Notes: a model not told the origin generated them from the sequence alone. A DNA stretch of 36,643 bases from an uncultured Eubacteriales bacterium (GCA_902790525.1 CADASI010000006.1:1-36643), one strand, 5' to 3'; counted from the stretch's first letter, positions 1 to 6,138 are shown. Numbers and translations are program-made.

Positions 1-6
1 TACACC

Positions 7-100
7 ATCAGGGGCTCGATTCTCGCCTGCGGGCTCGGTCAGGGCGGGCTCTGGAAGCCCACTGGGCTTCCATTCACTCCCCGCCCTTCGAGCCCCTGAT
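7..100. repeat. Nested inverted repeats at recombinase 3' end (candidate attachment-site region)
   Basis: A perfect 13-bp inverted repeat (7-19 with 88-100, arm ATCAGGGGCTCGA) encloses a second 7-bp repeat (41-47 with 81-87) and a third hairpin (53-60 with 64-71, GGAAGCCC/GGGCTTCC). The right arm lies inside the last codons of the recombinase gene. Large serine recombinases act on sites of about 50 bp with partial dyad symmetry, and these usually lie beside the recombinase gene, so this is the best candidate for the phage attachment end. The seen part is the symmetry; the att role is inference, because the other end of the prophage is not in the window. A transcription terminator is less likely, as no T-run follows. 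Confidence 0.4.
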
Positions 101-1624
101 AAACAATGAAGCCACCCTCACGGGTGGCTTTGGTACAGCGTCCGCTTTCAAATCCGAACCTTCTGATTCTGTGGGAAGGTCGGAGGAGTTGATGATGTCG
201 ATATAGGAAACCTGCTTGCCGCCCTTGATATTGTAGAAGATCAGCACCCTATCGTCATACAGATAGATGGCGTTGATGAACACGTCGATAATACGGCGGC
301 GGAAATTCTCGTCCATCGGATCGCCTACCGTGAATTGCTTTAGCCAGGCGCGGACTTCCGATTCGGTTAGCTGGATCGCCTGGGCAATGCGCAGCTTGGC
401 AAGGTCGGTTTCGATGTCGGCCTTTTGCGCTTCCAGGACTTCCATGCGGTCATAGATTCTCTTGTGCGCCGCCTTGGGCGCGTCGATCAGCGCGTCAACC
501 AGCTTATCCAATTCACGGTCAATCTGAGCGACGGCCTTTTCCAGATCGGTGATCCTGGTGTCTGAAAACTCTTTTTTGTATTCCTCAACCACAGCCCGCG
601 CCACGCGCTCGATCCTTCTGGGCGTGAGGATATATTGCAATGTTTGCTCGACCACATACCACTCGATGAAATCCTTGCGCTCGTTTTTCTTGTGGCAGCC
701 GCGCCGCTTCTTCTTGGCGTGGCAGGCGTAGTAATTATATATCGCGCCGGTATGAGACCGGCCACTCTCCCCAACCATCGGTGTCCCGCAATATCCGCAG
801 AACGCTTTACCTTGCAGCAGATAGGACACCTTCGCCTTTTCCGCTGCCGGGGATCGCGCATTGCGCTTTAGTCGCTCCTGGACCACGGCGAACAAATCCC
901 GGTCTATCATCGGCTCCGCGAGACCAGGAACAACGTTGCCCGCGTATTTATACTCCCCGATGTAGACAGTATTCGGGAGGACATGCGTCATGCTGTTATA
1001 CGACAGCGGCTTCCCGAAGCGGCCCATGCAGCCGCGCCGGTTCAATTCGTCGATGATGTCTTTCTTGCTGGTGCCCTTCGCATATTCCTCAAACATATAG
1101 CGGATCATGGGCGCGGTCTTATCGTCAATCACCAGCTTCTTGTTCTCCACGCGGTAGCCATACGGGATCGTGCCGCCGCAGAAATTCCCTTTTGCGATGC
1201 TTTCACGCAGGCCGCGCCTGACGTTCTGTGACAGGTTGGCGGAGTAGTATTCCGCCATAGATTCCAACAGCCCTTCCAGGATAATGCCCTCCGGGCTGTC
1301 CGTGATGTTCTCCTTGACGGACACGACCTTGACGCCGTACTTCTTCAGCTTCGCCTTATAGATGGCGCTGTCATAGCGATTGCGGGCAAACCTGTCCAAC
1401 TTCCAGACAATGACCATTTCAAACTGTTTCTTCGCGGCATCCTCGATCATCCGCTGGAAATCCGGGCGCTGATCCTTCGTGCCGGACAATGCCCGGTCAA
1501 TATATTCTCCCACGATGGTCACGCCCTGCTGCTTCGCCCAGGCGTAGTTATCGCGCAACTGGCCCTCGATGGATTGCTCGGTCTGGCCGTGGGAAGAATA
1601 CCTGGCATAAATTACTGCGTTCAC
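74..1624 (-). CDS. Large serine recombinase (phage integrase)
   Basis: Site-specific recombinase that would integrate and excise the prophage in the cytoplasm. From the chosen start the protein has 516 residues. The resolvase N-domain (1-145) shows the YARYS motif with nucleophile Ser10 and the conserved LDRFAR segment (Arg78, Arg81). A recombinase domain (about 150-255) follows, then a zinc ribbon with Cys276, Cys279, Cys301 and Cys310, and a coiled coil (about 375-445), which is the normal layout of this family. The start is GTG at 1624: it has an AAGGAG site 7 nt upstream and begins directly at the N-domain, whereas the longer ORF adds 20 unlikely residues. It is the outermost gene of the prophage, transcribed outward. 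The 3' end overlaps a nested inverted repeat. No good promoter is seen on this strand just upstream. Confidence 0.95.
   Translation of the reverse strand: MNAVIYARYSSHGQTEQSIEGQLRDNYAWAKQQGVTIVGEYIDRALSGTKDQRPDFQRMIEDAAKKQFEMVIVWKLDRFARNRYDSAIYKAKLKKYGVKVVSVKENITDSPEGIILEGLLESMAEYYSANLSQNVRRGLRESIAKGNFCGGTIPYGYRVENKKLVIDDKTAPMIRYMFEEYAKGTSKKDIIDELNRRGCMGRFGKPLSYNSMTHVLPNTVYIGEYKYAGNVVPGLAEPMIDRDLFAVVQERLKRNARSPAAEKAKVSYLLQGKAFCGYCGTPMVGESGRSHTGAIYNYYACHAKKKRRGCHKKNERKDFIEWYVVEQTLQYILTPRRIERVARAVVEEYKKEFSDTRITDLEKAVAQIDRELDKLVDALIDAPKAAHKRIYDRMEVLEAQKADIETDLAKLRIAQAIQLTESEVRAWLKQFTVGDPMDENFRRRIIDVFINAIYLYDDRVLIFYNIKGGKQVSYIDIINSSDLPTESEGSDLKADAVPKPPVRVASLFIRGSKGGE
109..130. repeat. 9-bp perfect hairpin inside recombinase 3' end
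   Basis: AAGCCACCC (109-117) pairs with GGGTGGCTT (122-130) around a TCAC loop. It sits in the last 20 codons of the recombinase. There is no adequate T-run on either strand, so a terminator role is weak; it may contribute to folding near the putative attachment region. Confidence 0.4.
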
Positions 1625-1636
1625 GGAAATTTCTCC

Positions 1637-1665
1637 TTGCAATTTGCCCGGACACATGCTATAAT
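1637..1665 (+). promoter_or_regulatory. Plus-strand promoter facing away from the recombinase
   Basis: TTGCAA (1637-1642), 17 bp, then a perfect TATAAT (1660-1665) on the plus strand. Its -10 lies in a perfect dyad, ATGCTAT-A-ATAGCAT (1656-1670), that could bind a dimeric regulator. The -35 overlaps the ribosome site of the divergent recombinase gene, so polymerase or repressor here could also affect recombinase expression. Transcription would start near 1672 and meet a terminator within about 60 nt. Confidence 0.6.
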
Positions 1666-1671
1666 AGCATT

Positions 1672-1735
1672 GCGATTGGGACAAGTGGTGTTGGCTCTTT
1701 CGTTACCCGCACGGGAAACCGGGCGGGGTTTTTTA
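1672..1735 (+). ncRNA. Candidate small RNA (about 60 nt)
   Basis: This stretch starts one step after the 1637-1665 promoter and ends at a strong intrinsic terminator (1706-1734). No open frame of use fits in it. It is antisense to the region between the UPF0145 stop codon and the recombinase leader, so it would pair fully with any lysogenic-operon read-through into the recombinase gene. A role as an antisense RNA controlling recombinase expression is inference. It could instead be an orphan promoter-terminator pair left by recombination. Confidence 0.45.
1706..1734 (+). terminator. Intrinsic terminator with GAAA tetraloop
   Basis: The stem CCCGC-A-CGG (1706-1714) pairs with CCG-G-GCGGG (1719-1727), with one A/G mismatch and a GAAA loop, and is followed by six T (1729-1734). 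It works only in the plus direction: on the minus strand the run is upstream of the hairpin. The T-run overlaps the UPF0145 stop codon (TAA, 1733-1735 on the minus strand). Confidence 0.75.
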
Positions 1736-2428
1736 TTCTCCGAATATTGACGCTCGAATTATATTCCGAAGATTGCTTGCTTCTCCTGGCATCTTGCCAT
1801 ACATCCTTTCGGAGTCTTTCTGAATTTTGATCTTTCTGGTTATTTCCGCATATTTTCTATCCAGCCCAGCCGATAACCAATAATCCCAAATTTGAGCCAC
1901 AGAATCAACGCTGTCAATATCCTTCAAAAACCTTTCTTCACTGGAGTATTCGCCCGCTGCCTTGCGTTTCTGAATATCATCCATGCGCTGCTTGCGTTCT
2001 AATTCAAGCCTCTTATCTTCTACTTCCTTCTTCTCACGCGCTTCTTGCTCAATCCTTATTTGGTTTTCATAATCATCTTCCGACACAGCCTTGACGGCTG
2101 TACCGTACAGAGACAAATACATGATGTCGCCACCGAACGTATTATCAGAATCTATGGCGATAATTGCGTTTGCGCCTCTATTCTTTGCTTCTCGTATCAT
2201 CTTATCATAAGCGAATTCCCTTGCGTTTTCTATAAGCTCCATTGATCCTGACATTTCACGCGATCCCCATGAAAGTGTGTCTACTGCGTTTGATAATCCC
2301 GCCCCGAATCTTGATATGAAGCCATGCTTAAAGACGGTCTCTCCGAAAACGAGGCCGCATTGCGCAATAATCTTATACCCTTCGATTGACGATGCCGTGG
2401 TAAGTATCATATCGCCATATTGTTTCAT
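1733..2428 (-). CDS. UPF0145/YbjQ-type protein with C-terminal coiled coil
   Basis: The N-terminal 110 residues match the UPF0145 (YbjQ, 'heavy-metal-binding') fold: a short strand after TTASSIEGY, then a helix-rich part and the RGANAIIAID core followed by a glycine-rich strand. Residues 115-165 are highly charged and probably helical (E/K/R-rich), and the last 65 residues are not recognised. The family forms small pentamer-like oligomers; its biochemical role is unsettled. The gene begins 19 nt after the repressor stop with an AGAGGGA ribosome site, so it is probably co-transcribed with the repressor in the lysogen. That position is typical of a 'moron' expressed by a resident prophage. Any host-benefit function is inference. 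The codons are more AT-rich than those of the late genes, which suggests separate acquisition. Confidence 0.8.
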   Translation of the reverse strand: MKQYGDMILTTASSIEGYKIIAQCGLVFGETVFKHGFISRFGAGLSNAVDTLSWGSREMSGSMELIENAREFAYDKMIREAKNRGANAIIAIDSDNTFGGDIMYLSLYGTAVKAVSEDDYENQIRIEQEAREKKEVEDKRLELERKQRMDDIQKRKAAGEYSSEERFLKDIDSVDSVAQIWDYWLSAGLDRKYAEITRKIKIQKDSERMYGKMPGEASNLRNIIRASIFGE

Positions 2429-2447
2429 TGTAATTTCCCTCTACCTT

Positions 2448-2813
2448 CTATGCTTCTTCCACCATTTCAGGGAAGTTGAATTTTTTATATTTCCCGGTAG
2501 CATAAAGATCATCCACATACTGGATAACCTTCTCCTGCCCTTCGTCATTAAACTGGCGAAAAGCATCCATCAGGTGCCTTTCCAATGTTGATTGGGCTAT
2601 GTCTGTTGCGTCTGCCATTTCATCCTGAAACAGATAATTGGCATCACACTGGAGAACATCAAACACTCTATACAAAATGTCAGCTTTAGGAGAACTGATG
2701 CCGTTTTCATAATTGCCTATCGCAGAGCCGGTGATGCCCAGCATCCGCCCCAGCTCGCTTTGTTTCAGAGACAACGCCTCGCGGCGTTCTCGAAGCCTGC
2801 TTCCGAAGCTCAT
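2448..2813 (-). CDS. CI-like repressor (XRE family)
   Basis: A 121-residue protein with a canonical XRE helix-turn-helix (about residues 7-60; KQSELGRMLGITGSAIGNYE) and a short C-terminal part that could dimerise. No Ala-Gly peptidase site is seen, so it lacks the self-cleaving domain of lambda CI and needs another induction route. The start ATG at 2813 lies 8 nt after AAAGGA; the longer form (2849) has no such site. It heads the leftward lysogenic operon, is driven by the promoter at 2836-2863, and would bind the two CAAGTTTCTTG operators in the divergent control region. Confidence 0.9.
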   Translation of the reverse strand: MSFGSRLRERREALSLKQSELGRMLGITGSAIGNYENGISSPKADILYRVFDVLQCDANYLFQDEMADATDIAQSTLERHLMDAFRQFNDEGQEKVIQYVDDLYATGKYKKFNFPEMVEEA

Positions 2814-2835
2814 ACCATCATTCCTTTCATGTTTG

Positions 2836-2863
2836 ATTATACCATCCAATATTGAAAAGTCAA
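2836..2863 (-). promoter_or_regulatory. Repressor (leftward) promoter
   Basis: On the minus strand TTGACT (2863-2858), 16 bp, TATAAT (2841-2836). The start would be near 2829, giving a leader of only about 16 nt before the repressor ATG. Operator 1 lies 12 bp upstream of the -35, in a position suited to activation or mild autoregulation. Confidence 0.75.
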
Positions 2864-2874
2864 TAAAAAGTCAT

Positions 2875-2887
2875 CAAGTTTCTTGTA
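2875..2887. promoter_or_regulatory. Operator copy 1
   Basis: CAAGTTTCTTGTA, identical over 13 bp to the copy at 2936-2948. The core is a perfect CAAG/CTTG dyad with a TTT spacer. It lies between the two divergent promoters. Probable binding site of the repressor or the Cro-like protein (inference). Confidence 0.7.
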
Positions 2888-2895
2888 ATCTATTA

Positions 2896-2924
2896 TTGAC
2901 AGGCAAAGATTCCTGTACTATAAT
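2896..2924 (+). promoter_or_regulatory. Rightward early promoter (PR-like)
   Basis: A perfect TTGACA (2896-2901), 17-bp spacer, TATAAT (2919-2924) promoter. Transcription would start near 2931 and run into the Cro-like gene and the early operon. Operator 2 covers about +6 to +18, so a bound repressor would block initiation or promoter escape. Confidence 0.9.
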
Positions 2925-2935
2925 TCTACATACAC

Positions 2936-2948
2936 CAAGTTTCTTGTA
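2936..2948. promoter_or_regulatory. Operator copy 2
   Basis: The second identical 13-bp CAAGTTTCTTGTA, 61 bp from copy 1 (close to six helical turns). It overlaps the start region of the early promoter and the leader of the Cro-like gene. Cooperative looping between the copies is possible but inferred. Confidence 0.7.
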
Positions 2949-2964
2949 GTTTGGAGGTGGGCGT

Positions 2965-3195
2965 GTGACTGGAAGCGTTGCCGCAGGGATCGAACGGATC
3001 ATCCGGGACAAGGGTTTCGTGCAGGGCGCAATCGCAGCGAGGGCCGGTTTTTCCGATCAGCAGTTTTGCGACATGCTCAAAGGGCGGAAGATCATCCGGG
3101 CCGATTATCTGGTTCCTATTGCAAAGGCGTTGGGGGTTTCAGTCCAAGAAATCTATGACGCCGGAAAAGAATACCAGCCCCAGGAGGCGGTGTAA
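2965..3195 (+). CDS. Cro-like HTH regulator (XRE family)
   Basis: A 76-residue protein with a helix-turn-helix of the XRE type (about residues 20-62; AAIAARAGFSDQQFCDMLKG then a second helix). It is the first gene of the early operon, divergent from the repressor, which is the place of Cro in temperate phages. It starts at GTG 2965 with GGAGG 7 nt upstream. By family and position it would repress the leftward promoter and commit to lytic growth; that role is inferred. Confidence 0.85.
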   Translation: MTGSVAAGIERIIRDKGFVQGAIAARAGFSDQQFCDMLKGRKIIRADYLVPIAKALGVSVQEIYDAGKEYQPQEAV

Positions 3196-3197
3196 TC

Positions 3198-3404
3198 ATG
3201 ACAGAGAAGTACATACAGGTCGGCGTCACAGCCCTGCGTGATCCGGCAACGGGCGAATTTCTGCCCGCTGTGCCCCTGTACATCAAGGCCGAGGACGGCG
3301 CGGAGGAAGCCGAGGAAAAGCTGATCGAGGACCTGGGCAAGCTGTTCGCCCAGCGGATCAAGGCATACAAGGACGGCTGCAAGGCGGCGGGGGTTGAGGT
3401 ATGA
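3198..3404 (+). CDS. Hypothetical early phage protein
   Basis: A 68-residue protein with an N-terminal beta part (YIQVGVTALRDPATGEFLPAV) and a charged C-terminal helix. It begins 2 nt after the Cro-like stop with AGGAGG upstream and ends in an ATGA overlap with the HAD gene, so the three genes are translationally coupled. It looks like a small conserved phage protein of unknown function; no catalytic motif is visible. Confidence 0.75.
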   Translation: MTEKYIQVGVTALRDPATGEFLPAVPLYIKAEDGAEEAEEKLIEDLGKLFAQRIKAYKDGCKAAGVEV

Positions 3405-3847
3405 AGATCATCGCCGTTGACTTCGACGGTTGCCTGTGCCGGGACGAGTGGCCGGATATTGGACAGCCGAATTTGGAGATCATTCACGAGCTGGTGAAAC
3501 GGCAGGCCGAGGGCGACAAGGTGATCCTGTGGTCGTGCCGCTGCGGGGCCGCGCTGGCCGCTGCCGTGATGTGGTGTCTCAACCACGGACTGAAATTCGA
3601 TGCCATCAACGAAAACTTGCCGGAGAACATCGAGAAGTACGGCAACGATTGTCGGAAAGTGTTCGCCCATGAGTATTGGGACGATAAATCTGTCATGACG
3701 CGGGGCGGAGATGTTCCGTTGATGGTATGGTTCCAGGACAACGGTAACGTGTGCGTGAGGCGCTGGTGCAAGGGCACGTTGAAAGTGAAGGGCGAAACGC
3801 TGGTCGAGAAGATCAAAGGGCGGTGGCATAAGTGGCGCTGCGAATGA
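3401..3847 (+). CDS. HAD-like phosphatase family protein
   Basis: A 148-residue protein that starts with the HAD motif I, hhhhDFDGxL (Asp7, Asp9). It has a plausible motif II segment, VILWSCR (about residues 40-46), and a later helix region. The family uses the first Asp as nucleophile on phosphate esters, often nucleotides; small phage members of this type may act on nucleotides or nucleic-acid ends, but the substrate is not predictable here. The C-terminal 40 residues (rich in Trp, Arg and Lys) are not typical. Its ATG overlaps the previous stop and its stop overlaps the next start (ATGA at 3844-3847). Confidence 0.75.
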   Translation: MKIIAVDFDGCLCRDEWPDIGQPNLEIIHELVKRQAEGDKVILWSCRCGAALAAAVMWCLNHGLKFDAINENLPENIEKYGNDCRKVFAHEYWDDKSVMTRGGDVPLMVWFQDNGNVCVRRWCKGTLKVKGETLVEKIKGRWHKWRCE

Positions 3848-4260
3848 CCGAGGAAGAATACGCGGACATGATGAAGCGGCGGGCGCTGCCCTGTGTTCCT
3901 GCGAAGCCCTCCGGCGTGTCGGTGGCCGACATGGACGCGCCGAGGAAGCGGAGCAAATACGGCAATCGCAAGGTCACGGTGGACGGCATGAGTTTTGACA
4001 GCCAGCATGAGGCTGATTACTACTTCGGTGTGCTGATGCCCCGTGTCAAGGCGGGCGAGTTGAAATGCGTATGCCGCCAGGTGCCCATTGACTTGCCGGG
4101 CGGGATCAAGTACATAGCGGATTTCGTAACCGTCAAGCCGGACATGACCATCGAGGCCGTGATCGACGCAAAGAGCGAAGCCACTCGGAAGGACAGGGTA
4201 TACATCAACAAGCGGAAGCAGGTACGATCCTGCTGGGGCATCGAGATACAGGAGGTTTGA
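3844..4260 (+). CDS. DUF1064 protein (PD-(D/E)XK nuclease-like)
   Basis: A 138-residue protein. After a basic N-terminal stretch, residues 38-138 match the phage DUF1064 family: KYGN, then FDSQHEADYY (Glu56), IADF (Asp93) and a DAK motif (Asp108, Lys110) in order. That is the layout of a small PD-(D/E)XK endonuclease, and a role as a Holliday-junction or other recombination nuclease in early DNA metabolism is the usual guess. ATG 3844 is chosen for its ATGA overlap with the HAD gene; an in-frame GTG at 3832 is possible. Confidence 0.8.
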   Translation: MTEEEYADMMKRRALPCVPAKPSGVSVADMDAPRKRSKYGNRKVTVDGMSFDSQHEADYYFGVLMPRVKAGELKCVCRQVPIDLPGGIKYIADFVTVKPDMTIEAVIDAKSEATRKDRVYINKRKQVRSCWGIEIQEV

Positions 4261-4262
4261 AG

Positions 4263-4559
4263 ATGGCCGCCAAGAGATTTCACGTCGCCTCCCCGGCTGA
4301 CCTTGCCAGCCTTGCGGAATTTGCGAAGGATGGCAAGGAATCCATCGGACGCATGGTATCCGTATGGACGGCGACCATGCGGCGCAAAGGTGAAACGCGC
4401 TGGGACAGGGCCATCTACGCCGGTTTCTGCGGTACGCGGCGGAGAGACGCGGAGATCGTGCGCATATCCGCCGACGGAAATATCGTGTACGTCGGCACGC
4501 TGCAATACAACAAGGCACTAAATTGGTGCGAGCAGCATCTACGGCAAGTGTTTGATTAG
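4263..4559 (+). CDS. Hypothetical early phage protein
   Basis: A 98-residue protein, start ATG 4263 with GGAGG 7 nt upstream (overlapping the DUF1064 stop region). It has a helical N-terminal half with a WTATMRRKGETRWDRA segment and a beta-type C-terminal half. It is basic enough to bind nucleic acid, but no known domain is recognised. It lies in the early operon between the nuclease-like gene and a small beta protein. Confidence 0.7.
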   Translation: MAAKRFHVASPADLASLAEFAKDGKESIGRMVSVWTATMRRKGETRWDRAIYAGFCGTRRRDAEIVRISADGNIVYVGTLQYNKALNWCEQHLRQVFD

Positions 4560-4571
4560 GAGGATATTACC

Positions 4572-4790
4572 ATGTTTGAGCCTGGAGATAAAGTCCGCCT
4601 GACCGAAAAGGGCGATATGCCGGACTATGATCCCGGCAAAGTATGGGTTGTGATAAGCTACCCTCGCAAGCTGTGGCATGACATGTATGTGACCATAGGC
4701 GACGAGGACGGACGCGAAAAGACGGTGAACGTCGAGCATCTGCAAAAGGTCGATGACGGTGGCGATCAATGCGCGGGCTGCTCGTTATGA
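4572..4790 (+). CDS. Small SH3/KOW-like hypothetical protein
   Basis: A 72-residue, mostly beta protein opening with FEPGDKVRLTEKGD, which resembles the first strand and turn of SH3-like or KOW barrels. It has good spacing from AGGAGG (4559-4564). There is a CxxC near the C-terminus (QCAGC). The function is unknown. Confidence 0.7.
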   Translation: MFEPGDKVRLTEKGDMPDYDPGKVWVVISYPRKLWHDMYVTIGDEDGREKTVNVEHLQKVDDGGDQCAGCSL

Positions 4791-4821
4791 GCATCCGGCA
4801 TGAGATTGGAGGACGTGCATC

Positions 4822-5316
4822 ATGTGGGTAAGGTGCGATGCCGCAGAGTGCGAACATCAGCGTGACGGGTATTGTCATTTGCATTGCGTGTATATCGAGG
4901 ATGGCAAATGCTCTGATTACAAGGATTATTTTGTGAATAACCCGCTTTACCAGGACGTGTACTTCAAGCGGTGCCACACGTTGATGGATGGCAAGCCTCT
5001 TGAATACAGGGCGCAATCGAAAGGTATGCGCTACGAGTGGAAGGGGTTTGTGCTGTATACCGAGGACGATATAAGAAACACCATCGACAACGCCAGCTTT
5101 ACCGAGGAGATCACAGGGCTGTTAATGTCCGGCGGAGATATGCGAACCCGTGAAGGGTTTGATGAAGTCGTGCGTGAGGTTATCAAAATGAATCGCCCTG
5201 TCCTTGAATATCCGTGGTATGAGATCGACAAAAGGACAAAGAAGCTGGTGCCTCACAAGCAAAGCATTGACGAAATCCTTGCTCCAAACGGAGTTTCTGG
5301 CGACCTTGCACCTTAA
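4822..5316 (+). CDS. Cysteine-rich N-terminal hypothetical protein
   Basis: A 164-residue protein. The first 35 residues hold five cysteines in a pattern like DUF1540-type zinc-binding repeats (CxxxxC, then HLHC, then C). The rest is acidic and helical and is not recognised. The ribosome site GGAGG lies 4809-4813. It is the last gene before the first tRNA-like module; its transcript would run straight into that structure. Confidence 0.7.
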   Translation: MWVRCDAAECEHQRDGYCHLHCVYIEDGKCSDYKDYFVNNPLYQDVYFKRCHTLMDGKPLEYRAQSKGMRYEWKGFVLYTEDDIRNTIDNASFTEEITGLLMSGGDMRTREGFDEVVREVIKMNRPVLEYPWYEIDKRTKKLVPHKQSIDEILAPNGVSGDLAP

Positions 5317-5337
5317 TGCTCCATGGCAGGGCTAACA

Positions 5338-5353
5338 GCCGGGTGAGACCGGC
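5338..5353 (+). repeat. Module 1 upstream hairpin
   Basis: GCCGG (5338-5342), six-nt loop, CCGGC (5349-5353), placed exactly 5 nt before the tRNA-like element. The same hairpin with the same 5-nt spacing recurs at 6123-6138 and 6869-6884. Confidence 0.8.
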
Positions 5354-5358
5354 GACAT

Positions 5359-5473
5359 GGGAATGTAGCGCAGCCCGGAAGCGCGGTTGGGACGAAGGAC
5401 GGGCCGGGCCTTGATCTCGCTCACGGCACCACCACCCAGCAGGCCGCCGGTTCAAATCCGGCCATTCCCGCCA
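5359..5473 (+). tRNA. tRNA-like element 1, with enlarged anticodon loop
   Basis: The fold has a perfect 7-bp acceptor stem (5359-5365 with 5463-5469), discriminator G5470 and encoded CCA (5471-5473). TA follows the acceptor at positions 8-9, and a D arm GCGC/GCGC (5368-5371, 5381-5384) has GG in the loop. The T arm is GCCGG-TTCAAAT-CCGGC (5446-5462), with a 5-nt variable loop. The anticodon stem GTTGG/CCAGC (5386-5390 with 5436-5440, one G-U) encloses 45 nt where 7 are expected. No anticodon can be assigned. It may be a tRNA with an insertion or tiny intron, or a non-decoding tRNA mimic. No group I intron core fits in 38 extra bases. Confidence 0.65.
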
Positions 5474-5475
5474 AA

Positions 5476-5487
5476 GCCCATAAGGGC
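5476..5487 (+). repeat. Module 1 downstream hairpin
   Basis: GCCC-ATAA-GGGC two nt after the CCA, followed by an AGGAGG ribosome site and the ATG of the DUF6273 gene. The stretch from the CCA to the ATG is almost the same as that at 6217-6261. Confidence 0.65.
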
Positions 5488-5511
5488 AATACATCATAGG
5501 AGGCTAACACC

Positions 5512-6093
5512 ATGAAATACTATTCGACCATTGAGCTCCCGGACAAGAAAGAGGGCTTCGCTATAGGCGACGTCATATCCTTTGACCTGAATGACGGAGA
5601 ACACTTTGAAGCCATGGCCATGCAGCCGGAGGATGGCGGAATGATCTTCTGCGCCGTGGATTGCCTCGCGGAGGAATACCCCATGATGCGGGAATCCGGC
5701 AAGCAGGGCGACTATAAAACATCCGATCTGCGCGAAATCCTGAATACCACCATCCTGCGGCGATTCCCGAAAGAATTGGTCAGGCAGATGGTTCCTTTCG
5801 CTGACGGCGATCTGTTGCGCATACCCACGGAGAAGGAGATTTTCGGCACGAACGAATACGGCGAGGACGAGTCTGATGACGTAACACAATGGAAGCCCAT
5901 GAAACTACGGCGCAACCGCGTAGCTTTTCAGGGCCACAACGGCGCATGGGAATGGTATTGGCTACAAAACAGGTTGCGGGATGTTGCGTCCGCGACGTAC
6001 TTTGCCGTTGTGAACAGCTACGGCATTGCGTACTACGGCTACGCCTCCTACTCTCTTGGCGTTCGCCCGGCTTTCAAGATCAAGAATCTTTAA
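5512..6093 (+). CDS. DUF6273-domain protein
   Basis: A 193-residue protein. Residues about 1-125 form a beta-rich part with a helix, and the C-terminal 70 residues carry the DUF6273 signature: WEWYWLQNRLRD, then FAVVNSYG, then SLGVRPAFKI. This resembles C-type-lectin-like folds used as ligand-binding or variable proteins. The last 35 residues are rich in Tyr, Ser, Gly, Asn and Ala encoded by NNC codons, as in targets of diversity-generating retroelements, but no reverse transcriptase or template repeat is in the window. It is an odd cargo for an early operon. It lies between tRNA modules 1 and 2, with a strong AGGAGG 11 nt upstream of the ATG. Function unknown. Confidence 0.8.
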   Translation: MKYYSTIELPDKKEGFAIGDVISFDLNDGEHFEAMAMQPEDGGMIFCAVDCLAEEYPMMRESGKQGDYKTSDLREILNTTILRRFPKELVRQMVPFADGDLLRIPTEKEIFGTNEYGEDESDDVTQWKPMKLRRNRVAFQGHNGAWEWYWLQNRLRDVASATYFAVVNSYGIAYYGYASYSLGVRPAFKIKNL

Positions 6094-6095
6094 TC

Positions 6096-6114
6096 TCGCC
6101 CCCTTGTGGGGCGA
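6096..6114 (+). repeat. 7-bp hairpin after the DUF6273 gene
   Basis: TCGCCCC (6096-6102) pairs with GGGGCGA (6108-6114), loop CTTGT. No T-run follows, so it is not a clear terminator. It lies directly before module 2. Confidence 0.5.
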
Positions 6115-6122
6115 TTGAGACA

Positions 6123-6138
6123 GCCGGGAAAGACCGGC
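6123..6138 (+). repeat. Module 2 upstream hairpin
   Basis: GCCGG-GAAAGA-CCGGC, 5 nt before the tRNA, the same as at 6869-6884 and nearly the same as at 5338-5353. Confidence 0.8.

Noticed and set aside
1-27. 3' part of a host tRNA gene as integration site
   Set aside because: CTCGATTC vaguely resembles a T-loop, but no matching acceptor or T-stem pairing can be completed within the window.
109-130. Terminator at the left end
   Set aside because: Good stem, but no T-run on either strand and it lies inside the recombinase coding sequence.
5183-5497. Minus-strand frame opposite the first tRNA-like element (and similar ones at 5962-6306 and 6846-7070)
   Set aside because: These contain the WPDLNRRP, GLDSNQR or GFEPT patterns that arise when tRNA genes are read backwards; they support the RNA call instead of being proteins.
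5950-6085. Diversity-generating retroelement variable repeat
   Set aside because: Residue composition fits, but there is no template repeat or reverse transcriptase in the window, so it is listed only as a point to check.
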